The notes under the pieces were generated by a model. The model was not told where the DNA came from and ran no database searches. It was given only the letters and a program-made list of their open reading frames with translations. Source: Actinomadura rubteroloni (lineage in GTDB: Bacteria > Actinomycetota > Actinomycetes > Streptosporangiales > Streptosporangiaceae). From it: a stretch of DNA of 64,000 bases. A program made the translations under genes and the position numbers. The stretch lies in contig NZ_MTBP01000001.1 of NCBI RefSeq assembly GCF_002911665.1, positions 682,001-746,000 on the forward strand, given 5' to 3'. Positions 57,697-64,000 of the stretch are shown here, in pieces. How positions within the stretch are numbered: position 1 is the stretch's first letter; the number at the start of each line of letters is the position of its first letter.

Positions 57697-59181
57697 GTGC
57701 GCCCCGTGAACATGGACAAGCCGATCCGCCGTGTGGCGATCTTCGGAATGCTGCTGTTCTTCGGGCTCATGATCCAGGTCAACTATGTCCAGGGGTCAGA
57801 GGCCGAGAGCCTGCGCAACGACCCGAACAACGCGCGGCAGTACCAGAACGTCTTCAACAGCCCGCGCGGGCAGATCACCGCGGGCGGCGAGGTGCTGGCG
57901 TCGTCGTCGCTGACCGGCAAGGACAACCCCAAGTACGGCCGCACCTACAAGGACGGCCTGGTGTTCTCCCCGGTCACCGGGTACTTCAACGGCGGCGCGT
58001 CCAAGGTCGAGCTGGCCTACAACTCGCTGCTCGGCGGGACGGACAAGCGCATCACGCACCAGCGCTGGTTCGACACCTTCATCGGCAAGAAGGCCGAGGG
58101 CGCGAACGTCGAGCTGGCGCTGGACCCGGACGCGCAGCGCAAGGCCTACCAGCTCCTGCGGAACGGGACGACCCGCCGGGCGGGCGCCGCCGTGATCGAC
58201 ATCAAGACCGGCGCGGTGAAGGTGCTGTCCTCCTCGTCGTCGTTCGACCCGAACCTCGTCGCGCCGCAGACGGGCGAGAAGGGCGTCAAGGTCCTGGAGC
58301 AGCTCGACGGGCAGCGCGGCGTCATCCAGCCGTTGATCGACAACGGCATGAGCCAGACGTTCCCGCCGGGCTCGTCGTTCAAGGCGGTCGTCGCGGCGAT
58401 GGCGCTGGACGAGCTGGGAATGTCCAGCTCGTCCACGGTGAACACCGGGCCGCTGATCCTGCCCGAGTCGGGCAACCCGCTGCCGAACTCCCACGACGGC
58501 GGGAGCTGCGCGGGGTCGGCGCCGCTGCTCGGCGCGTTCGCCGAGTCCTGCAACACCTCGTTCGCGCGGATCGCGCTGGACGCGGGCATCCAGAAGCTGC
58601 ACGACGAGTCCAGCAAGTTCGGCTTCAACCGGCACTGGTCGATCGAGCCGCTGGTCAAGCCCGCCGAGAGCGACGTCCCGCTGTCGTACGTGGACGCCAA
58701 CGGCAACAAGGTCACGACGGGCCGGGACGGCACCGCGCGGTCGGGCATCGGGCAGGAGAACGTCCGGGCCACGCCGCTCCAGATGGCGATGGTCGCGGCG
58801 GCCGTCGCCAACGACGGCAAGATCATGCAGCCGTATCTCGTCCAGAAGGTCACGACCAAGGACCAGAAGACGCTGTACGAGGTCGACCCGAAGGTGTTCT
58901 CCGAGGCGATGAAGTCCGGGTCGGCGAGCCAGCTCCGGGACATGATGCGCGCCGTCGTCAACGAGGGCACCGCCAAGAACCTCATCGGCCAGAACATCGC
59001 CGGCAAGACCGGCACCGCCGAGCAGGGCGCCGGCCTCCCGAACGCGCGGTGGTTCGTCGGGTTCAGCCCGATCCAGAACCCCCGGTACGCGTTCGCGGTC
59101 GTGACCGAGGGATCGGGCGACGGCGCGTCCGGCGCCGGGCCCATCGCCGCGTCGATCATGGCGCAGGTGCGGCGGAAGTGA
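57697..59181 (+). CDS. pbpA: class B penicillin-binding protein PbpA
   Basis: A 494-residue transpeptidase. A short cytosolic stretch and one membrane anchor (VAIFGMLLFFGLMIQVNYV) lead to a PBP dimerisation region and the transpeptidase domain with S-x-x-K (PPGSSFKAV), S-x-N (AESCNTSFAR) and K-T-G (GKTGTAEQ). It crosslinks peptidoglycan made by the adjacent RodA. Possible starts are GTG 57697, GTG 57706 and ATG 57712; the homologous N-terminus (MDKPIRRVAIF) favours 57712. The gap to rodA is short. Confidence 0.93.
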   Translation: MRPVNMDKPIRRVAIFGMLLFFGLMIQVNYVQGSEAESLRNDPNNARQYQNVFNSPRGQITAGGEVLASSSLTGKDNPKYGRTYKDGLVFSPVTGYFNGGASKVELAYNSLLGGTDKRITHQRWFDTFIGKKAEGANVELALDPDAQRKAYQLLRNGTTRRAGAAVIDIKTGAVKVLSSSSSFDPNLVAPQTGEKGVKVLEQLDGQRGVIQPLIDNGMSQTFPPGSSFKAVVAAMALDELGMSSSSTVNTGPLILPESGNPLPNSHDGGSCAGSAPLLGAFAESCNTSFARIALDAGIQKLHDESSKFGFNRHWSIEPLVKPAESDVPLSYVDANGNKVTTGRDGTARSGIGQENVRATPLQMAMVAAAVANDGKIMQPYLVQKVTTKDQKTLYEVDPKVFSEAMKSGSASQLRDMMRAVVNEGTAKNLIGQNIAGKTGTAEQGAGLPNARWFVGFSPIQNPRYAFAVVTEGSGDGASGAGPIAASIMAQVRRK

Positions 59182-59535
59182 CCGGCGACGGCGCCCGGCC
59201 GGTCCTCGACGCACCGGTTTTTGATGGACCGCGCTCACCGGCTACCCTCCTGCGGAGAACGGCGACCGGGCGAAGAGGCCCGGCGTCCAGCGCTCACCGC
59301 CCGACCACCGGGCCGATTCGGTGCCTGCGCGCACCGGCTCTCCCGTCCGCCACGGCAACGCCCGTGACCGCGGCGGCGATGACATCTCGACGACCCTTGC
59401 CGCCCCGGCCGGGGCCGACCACCGTGACGGAGACGACCACGACTCCGTCAACTCAGAGCCCGTCTCCCCCGCCCGCATCGGTCGAGGAGCTAGGTTCGGA
59501 GGACCAGGCGTAGAGGTACGAGGGAAAGTACGGAT
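59182..59535. other. pbpA-pknB gap
   Basis: 354 bp. Frames here lack convincing codon use or known domains, and I see no RNA or repeat. The pknB promoter and leader probably lie in it; GAGGGAAAG just before 59536 is the ribosome site. Confidence 0.4.
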
Positions 59536-61356
59536 ATGAGTCAACCTCGGCTGCTCGGCGGCCGGTACGAGCTCGACACCGTCATCGGACGCGGTGGCAT
59601 GGCCGAGGTGTACCGTGCCCGCGACCTGCGCCTCGACCGGGTGGTCGCGGTCAAGACCCTGCGGTCAGACCTCGCCCGCGACCCGACGTTCCAGGAGCGG
59701 TTCCGGCGCGAGGCCCAGTCGGCCGCGTCGCTGAACCACCCGTCCGTCATCGCCGTGTACGACACCGGCGAGGACATGATCGGCGACAACTCGATCCCGT
59801 ACATCGTGATGGAGTACGTGGACGGCAGCACGCTGCGCGATCTCCTGCGGGAGAACCGCGCGCTGCGGCCGGAGAAGGCGCTGGAGATCACCGACGGGAT
59901 CCTGCGGGCGCTGGACTACAGCCACCGGGGCGGGATCGTCCACCGCGACATCAAGCCGGCGAACGTGATGCTGACCCGCAACCACGAGGTCAAGGTCATG
60001 GACTTCGGCATCGCGCGGGCGATGGCCGACTCGGCGGCGACCATGACGCAGACGGCGCAGGTCATCGGCACCGCGCAGTACCTGTCGCCGGAGCAGGCGC
60101 GGGGCGAGCGGGTCGACACCCGCAGCGACATCTACTCGACGGGGTGCGTCCTCTACGAGCTGCTGACGGGGCGTCCGCCGTTCACCGGGGACTCGCCGGT
60201 CGCGATCGCCTACCAGCACGTCCGGGAGGAGCCGGTCCCGCCGTCGCAGGTCGATCCGGACATCCCGCAGTGGGCGGACGCGATCGTCCTCAAGGCGATG
60301 GCGAAGAACGCCGACCACCGGTACCAGAACGCGACGGAGTTCCGGCAGGAGATCCAGCGGGTCCTGCACGGGCAGCCGGTCGCGTCCACGGCCGCGTCCA
60401 CGATGATGATGGGCGGGCCGCCGGCGACGCAGGTCATGGGCGGCGTGCCGGGCGGGCCGGGACGGACGCAGATGCAGCGTCCCGTCCGCAACGGCTACGA
60501 CGATCTGCCGCCCGTCCACTACGACGACGAGCCGGAGCGCGGCGGGGGCGGCAAGAAGGCCGCGATCTGGATCGCGGTGGCCGTGCTGGTGATCGCGGGC
60601 GCGGCGGTGCTCGGGCTGATCCTGTCCAACGGCGGTGACAAGGCGCCGCCGAAGGTCGCGGTCCCGGCCGTCGCGGACATGTCGCTGACGGACGCGAAGG
60701 CGGCGATCGAGAAGGCGGGCCTGCGCGTCAATCCCGAGATCAAGCGGGAGTACAACGACGACGTCGGCAAGAACAAGGTCATCGAGAGCGACCCGCCGGC
60801 CGAGAACCAGGTCGAGAAGAACTCCGAGGTGACGCTGACGATCTCGCGCGGGCCCAAGCCGCCCGAGGAGGTCGAGGTCCCGAACGTCCGGGGCGACCCG
60901 TCGGCGGACGCGCAGCAGCAGCTCGAAGGCGCCGGGTTCAACGTCGAGATCAAGCAGGAGAAGTCCAACAGCGTCCAGCAGGGCAACGTCATCCGGACGG
61001 ACCCGTCGGGCGGCTCGAAGGCGAAGAAGAACTCGACGGTGACGATGTACGTGTCGTCGGGCGCGAACCTGGTCACCATCCCGGATCTGACGAACCGGAG
61101 CGCGAAGACGGCCTGCACGCAGCTCAAGGTGCTCGGCCTCAAGTGCGACATCCAGGAGGCCGCGCCGCCGCTCGGCAACACGACGCAGGCCGGGTGGGTG
61201 TGGCAGCAGAACTCGCCCGCCGGGTCGAAGGCCACGCCGGGCGAGTCGGTGACGATCATGGTCGTGCCCAAGCAGACCCAGCAGCCCACCTCGCCGACCC
61301 CGCCGGGGGACGGCAACGGCAACGGGAACGGCGGCGGGTTCAACTGGCCGCACTAG
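59536..61356 (+). CDS. pknB: PASTA-domain Ser/Thr protein kinase
   Basis: A 606-residue PknB-type kinase. The catalytic domain (about 8-280) is intact: GRGGMAEVY, K40, H136-R-D138-IKPAN and D156-FG, with activation loop Thr residues in TMTQTAQVIGTAQYLSPEQA. The juxtamembrane linker and one membrane helix (IWIAVAVLVIAGAAVLGLIL) precede three extracellular PASTA repeats (VPAVADMSLTDAK, VPNVRGDPSADAQ, IPDLTNRSAKTAC) and a Pro/Gly/Asn tail. PASTA repeats bind lipid II or muropeptides. Mycobacterial PknB has four. It closes the operon group with pstP, rodA and pbpA. Confidence 0.95.
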   Translation: MSQPRLLGGRYELDTVIGRGGMAEVYRARDLRLDRVVAVKTLRSDLARDPTFQERFRREAQSAASLNHPSVIAVYDTGEDMIGDNSIPYIVMEYVDGSTLRDLLRENRALRPEKALEITDGILRALDYSHRGGIVHRDIKPANVMLTRNHEVKVMDFGIARAMADSAATMTQTAQVIGTAQYLSPEQARGERVDTRSDIYSTGCVLYELLTGRPPFTGDSPVAIAYQHVREEPVPPSQVDPDIPQWADAIVLKAMAKNADHRYQNATEFRQEIQRVLHGQPVASTAASTMMMGGPPATQVMGGVPGGPGRTQMQRPVRNGYDDLPPVHYDDEPERGGGGKKAAIWIAVAVLVIAGAAVLGLILSNGGDKAPPKVAVPAVADMSLTDAKAAIEKAGLRVNPEIKREYNDDVGKNKVIESDPPAENQVEKNSEVTLTISRGPKPPEEVEVPNVRGDPSADAQQQLEGAGFNVEIKQEKSNSVQQGNVIRTDPSGGSKAKKNSTVTMYVSSGANLVTIPDLTNRSAKTACTQLKVLGLKCDIQEAAPPLGNTTQAGWVWQQNSPAGSKATPGESVTIMVVPKQTQQPTSPTPPGDGNGNGNGGGFNWPH

Positions 61357-61374
61357 CGGGCTCGCGGAAACGGT

Positions 61375-61410
61375 GAAGGCCCGGCCCCCGGGGAGGGGGG
61401 CCGGGCCTTC
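61375..61410. terminator. strong bidirectional terminator
   Basis: Perfect 13-bp stem GAAGGCCCGGCCC / GGGCCGGGCCTTC, between pknB and the convergent pabA/trpG gene. Confidence 0.75.
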
Positions 61411-61572
61411 GTCCTTGCGCCGGGGAGTCCCACCCCCGGGCTCCCCACCGTCTGAGACGACGGGCGGGGCCGCGGAGTTCGGGCCGCCGACGAGAATTGG
61501 CAGAGGGCCTCCGCCACTCGGGGGCAATGGCGGAAGCCCTCGCTCTGGTCTTCGGTGGGATCCGTCCGTGTG

Positions 61573-62187
61573 TTACACGTTTCCGGTGTAATTCCCGGAA
61601 TGCCGTGGGACGGGGGTGTTCGCACAGGTCAGGAGCCAGTTTCCGAGGAGCCGGTGCCCGTGTGCGGACAGAACGGACTCGGGGTGGAACTGGACGCCCT
61701 CGATCGGACGGTCCCGGTGCCGGACGCCCATGACCACGCCGTCGTCCGTCCGGGCCGTGATCGTCAGCGGGTCCGCGACCGTGCCGGGGACGACGGCCAG
61801 GGAGTGGTACCGCATGGCCGCGAACCCGTCCGGAATGTCATGGAACACTCCGTCGCCGTCGTGCCGGACGGCGCTCGTGTACCCGTGGACGACCTCCGGC
61901 GCGTGCCCGACCGTCGCGCCGAACGCGTGCGCGACGACCTGGTGGCCGAGGCAGACGCCGAGCAGCGGCCGGCCCGTCCGGACGGCGTCGTCGACCAGGT
62001 CGAGGCACACGCCCGCGTCGGCGGGATGGCCGGGGCCGGGGCTGAGCAGGACGCCGTCCGCCCCGGCGGCGTCGGCGACGGCGGCCTCGGTGCGGCTGCG
62101 GACGTCGCACGTCGCGCCCAGCTCCCGCAGGTACTGGACGATCGTGAAGACGAAGCTGTCGTGGTTGTCCACGACGAGGACGCGCAT
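61573..62187 (-). CDS. pabA: aminodeoxychorismate/anthranilate synthase glutamine amidotransferase subunit
   Basis: A 204-residue class I glutamine amidotransferase. N-terminus RVLVVDNHDSFVFTIVQYL, oxyanion loop LLSPGPGHPADAG, nucleophile C79 in LLGVCLGHQ, and H168/E170 in VQFHPESV. It supplies ammonia to the chorismate-using partner in folate (PabB) or tryptophan (TrpE) synthesis. The partner is not in the window, so pabA versus trpG cannot be settled. Its place near pknB is conserved in actinobacteria. Confidence 0.92.
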   Translation of the reverse strand: MRVLVVDNHDSFVFTIVQYLRELGATCDVRSRTEAAVADAAGADGVLLSPGPGHPADAGVCLDLVDDAVRTGRPLLGVCLGHQVVAHAFGATVGHAPEVVHGYTSAVRHDGDGVFHDIPDGFAAMRYHSLAVVPGTVADPLTITARTDDGVVMGVRHRDRPIEGVQFHPESVLSAHGHRLLGNWLLTCANTPVPRHSGNYTGNV

Positions 62188-62221
62188 CCGGACATTGTGC
62201 CCGGAATTCGTCCGAAATCGG

Positions 62222-62398
62222 TCACCGGTGGGGCGACGGCGTCCCGTCCATCACGCCGTGGTCGAACTGGGTCTTGGGCTCCAGCCACGGGAACACGACG
62301 TACCAGAGCACCAGGCCCGCCACCAGGACGGCCACCGCGACGATCAGGAGCCTGACGCGCGGGTCGTCCGGCAGCCGTCGCCAGATCCACAGGTACAC
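62222..62398 (-). CDS. small single-pass membrane protein (58 aa)
   Basis: A short gene easily missed by length cut-offs. GTG 62398 is preceded by AAGGAGG at 4-nt spacing. The product starts VYLWIWRRLPDDPRVR, has one membrane helix (LLIVAVAVLVAGLVLWYVVF) and ends with PWLEPKTQFDHGVMDGTPS. Sitting between sortase and pabA with a 10-nt gap to the sortase stop, it is probably co-transcribed with the sortase. I recall similar short proteins at this place in other actinomycetes. Function is unknown. Confidence 0.8.
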   Translation of the reverse strand: MYLWIWRRLPDDPRVRLLIVAVAVLVAGLVLWYVVFPWLEPKTQFDHGVMDGTPSPHR

Positions 62399-62408
62399 GG
62401 GGCCTCCT

Positions 62409-63035
62409 TCAGCGTGCGGCGGCGCGCGGGACGGTCGCGGTGAGCCGGCCGAAGACGATCAGCCGGCGCGCGGCGGAGTACTTGGGGTGGCAGGTCGTGA
62501 GCGTGATCAGCCGCTCGGTGGGGCGGCGGCCGGGGTGGAGGGGGACGGGCGCGGTCACGTCCACCTCGGTCGGCTTGACGATCTTGAGCCCGGTGACGGT
62601 GTAGGTGTACTGCCCGTCCCGGGTGTCCACGAGGATCTTGTCGCCGGGCCGCAGTTCGGCGGCGCGGTTGAACGGCGCCGAGTAGGTCGTGCGGTGGCCG
62701 GAGACGACGAAGTTGCCGACGCGTCCGGGCAGGGCCGTCCCGGGGTAGTGGCCGGGGCCTTTGCGCAGGTCGGCGCGGCTGACGCCCTCGATGACGACAT
62801 AGTGGTAGCTCTTCCCGAACCGGGGGATCCGCAGGAGCGCGACGCCCGTCCCGAGCCGGACCTTCTCGGTCGTGACCCTGGTGTTCGTCCAGGACTTGCG
62901 CATCGCCGCGTCGAGCTTGTGCTGCTGCCCGGCGGTGTAGGCGCCGGTGCCCCACAGCTCGTAGGCGAAGAACAGCAGCAGGACGAGACCGGCGGTGACG
63001 CACAGCTCGCCCATCCCCCGGATGACCACCCGCAC
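62409..63035 (-). CDS. class E sortase
   Basis: A 208-residue membrane transpeptidase. An N-terminal helix (ELCVTAGLVLLLFFAYEL) precedes the beta-barrel with catalytic His in VVSGHRTTYSAPF, Cys in LITLTTCHPKYS and the nearby Arg in AARRLIVFGRL. Class E sortases of high-GC actinobacteria cleave LAXTG-type sorting signals and anchor proteins to peptidoglycan. GTG 63035 follows GGAAGGAC; the frame is open further upstream. No sortase substrate is in the window. Confidence 0.9.
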   Translation of the reverse strand: MRVVIRGMGELCVTAGLVLLLFFAYELWGTGAYTAGQQHKLDAAMRKSWTNTRVTTEKVRLGTGVALLRIPRFGKSYHYVVIEGVSRADLRKGPGHYPGTALPGRVGNFVVSGHRTTYSAPFNRAAELRPGDKILVDTRDGQYTYTVTGLKIVKPTEVDVTAPVPLHPGRRPTERLITLTTCHPKYSAARRLIVFGRLTATVPRAAAR

Positions 63036-63206
63036 CGCTGCCCGTCCTTCCTCATGGCCGTGCCCGGTGATCAGCGTATTGGCGCGGACGCGGTGGTGCT
63101 TACCCGCTCCGAACGCCGTACGCTGCCTACCAGCGACTACGCTTACCGACACCAATCACCGTCGCGGACCGGCGTTCCGGGCCGCCCCGAGGAGACCGAT
63201 CTCGCC

Positions 63207-63464
63207 GTGGCCAAGTCGAAAGTGCGCAAGAAGGCCGTCTACACGCCGCCGCAGAAGTCCAAGGCCCCCGAGGTCAGCCCACGCTGGCTCGCGCCGCTGA
63301 TGGTCACGTTGTGGCTGGTCGGGCTGCTGTGGATCGCGGTGTTCTACGTGACGGCCAGCACCGGTACGGACGTGCCGGTGATGAGCGGCCTGCACAACTG
63401 GAACCTGGGCATCGGGTTCGCGTTGATCATCCTGGGGCTGGTGGCGGCGACGCGCTGGCGTTGA
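63207..63464 (+). CDS. crgA: cell division protein CrgA
   Basis: An 85-residue small membrane protein with a basic N-terminus (AKSKVRKKAVYTPPQKS) and two membrane helices (LAPLMVTLWLVGLLWIAVFY and LGIGFALIILGLVAATRW). CrgA coordinates septum formation and interacts with FtsZ, FtsQ and PBPs in Streptomyces and mycobacteria. GTG 63207 gives the family start. It is divergent from the sortase gene. Confidence 0.92.
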   Translation: MAKSKVRKKAVYTPPQKSKAPEVSPRWLAPLMVTLWLVGLLWIAVFYVTASTGTDVPVMSGLHNWNLGIGFALIILGLVAATRWR

Positions 63465-63501
63465 GCCTTACCCCGTTTCAGACCGGACGAATCCACGGAA
63501 G

Positions 63502-63540
63502 TTATCCACAGGCTGGGGATCGTCCGCCGGGTTTTCCACA
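63502..63540. promoter_or_regulatory. two DnaA boxes between crgA and rhomboid gene
   Basis: TTATCCACA (63502-63510, perfect) and TTTTCCACA (63532-63540, one mismatch) in a 124-bp intergenic region. Confidence 0.5.
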
Positions 63541-63588
63541 GAACGGACGCCGCCTTCCCTTGTGGGCGGGCGGCGTCCGTTCTGTGAC

Positions 63589-64000
63589 CTACAGGACCGA
63601 CCCCGGGATCGCGGCGGTCTTCACCACCACCGTGAGCAGCAGCGCGAGCGCCACGACCGCCGGAGCGGCCACGTTCACCATGCGCTGCAACCGCGGCGGC
63701 GTGTACGCGTACGCGGCGGCGAGCAGCCCCCCGACCGCCAGCCCGCCGATGTGGCCCTGCCACGAGATGTTCGTCCCCGGCGCGAACGTGATCACCAGGT
63801 TGAGCACCAGCACCAGCACGATCGGCTGCACCGGGATGCCCAGCTTGAGGCCCAGCACGAAGAACGCGGCGAACAGCCCGAAGATCGCGCCGGACGCCCC
63901 CACCGCCGCCCCGCCCGGATCCAGGACGTACAGCAGCACCGAACCGCCGATCCCCGCCAGCAGGTACAGCGCGAGGAACCGGACGCGTCCGAGCATCCGC
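63589..64000 (-). CDS. rhomboid-family intramembrane serine protease, 5' end outside window
   Basis: The frame is open to the window edge, so the N-terminal helices are missing. The visible 137 residues include helices with GASGAIFGLFAAFFVLG (catalytic Ser in G-A-S-G) and NISWQGHIGGLAVGGLLAAA (catalytic His), so the dyad is complete. Rhomboids cut membrane proteins within the bilayer. It occurs next to crgA in many actinobacteria. Confidence 0.9.
   Translation of the reverse strand, partial: RMLGRVRFLALYLLAGIGGSVLLYVLDPGGAAVGASGAIFGLFAAFFVLGLKLGIPVQPIVLVLVLNLVITFAPGTNISWQGHIGGLAVGGLLAAAYAYTPPRLQRMVNVAAPAVVALALLLTVVVKTAAIPGSVL

Noticed and set aside
59182..59535. A small gene between pbpA and pknB
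   Set aside because: Short frames exist, but their products are Arg/Pro/Asp-rich without any domain, and none has a good start with conserved features.

Overview
This window is the replication-origin neighbourhood of a high-GC actinomycete chromosome. By eye GC is about 70% or more, and GTG and TTG starts and 4-nt start/stop overlaps are common. The gene order cca, DUF6049, murJ, pseudokinase, sigM, anti-sigma, trxB, trxA, then parB, parA, rsmG, jag, yidC, yidD, rnpA, rpmH, then oriC with dnaA, dnaN, gnd, recF, dciA, gyrB, gyrA, DUF3566 and tRNA-Ile, then fhaA, fhaB, pstP, rodA, pbpA, pknB, pabA/trpG, sortase E, crgA and rhomboid is the classical actinobacterial oriC block. Filamentous-actinomycete families are present (Scr1-type HTH with DUF397, a BldC-like protein, DUF6458, DUF6504, class E sortase). 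I infer Streptosporangiales, possibly a Thermomonosporaceae such as Actinomadura; this is not proven.

Layout. 1-5 kb is an accessory edge: the 3' end of a JmjC/cupin oxygenase, an aldo/keto reductase, an APH-fold protein, an Scr1-type regulator with its DUF397 partner, two unknown overlapping genes and a BldC-like protein. 5-20.4 kb holds bioA-cca, then envelope and redox genes (DUF6049, murJ, pseudokinase, sigM with its zinc anti-sigma factor, and trxBA behind a sigma-R-type promoter), a GNAT protein, an aminotransferase and a Ddl-like ligase. 20.4-25.1 kb is the chromosome-segregation locus: rsmG-parA-parB and a pentapeptide-repeat protein form one minus-strand operon, with six identical variant parS sites around it. 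25.2-28.1 kb carries membrane-insertion and RNA-processing genes. 28.1-36.4 kb is oriC and replication initiation. 36.8-42.6 kb is gyrase and tRNA-Ile.

42.8-53 kb is a less conserved segment. It holds hydrolases, a two-component system, an L,D-transpeptidase, dapA, a lipase and a gene-free region of about 0.9 kb packed with DnaA-box-like sequences, about 13 kb from oriC. 53-61.4 kb is the Ser/Thr-phosphorylation and cell-elongation operon, followed by pabA/trpG, sortase, crgA and a rhomboid protease.

How the parts work together. Most housekeeping genes point away from oriC, so they are transcribed with the replication forks. DnaA (with an extraordinary Arg/Asp-rich linker), the oriC boxes, the distal box cluster, parS/ParAB and gyrase form the replication and segregation machinery. 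MurJ with its pseudokinase, and FhaA/FhaB/PstP/PknB with RodA/PbpA, form the phospho-regulated wall-growth machinery.

The most interesting items are the distal DnaA-box cluster (44.9-45.6 kb), the expanded DnaA domain II, the uniformly non-canonical parS sites, the ParB-coupled Cys-rich pentapeptide protein, and a LexA-type box over an apparently leaderless DUF6504 gene.
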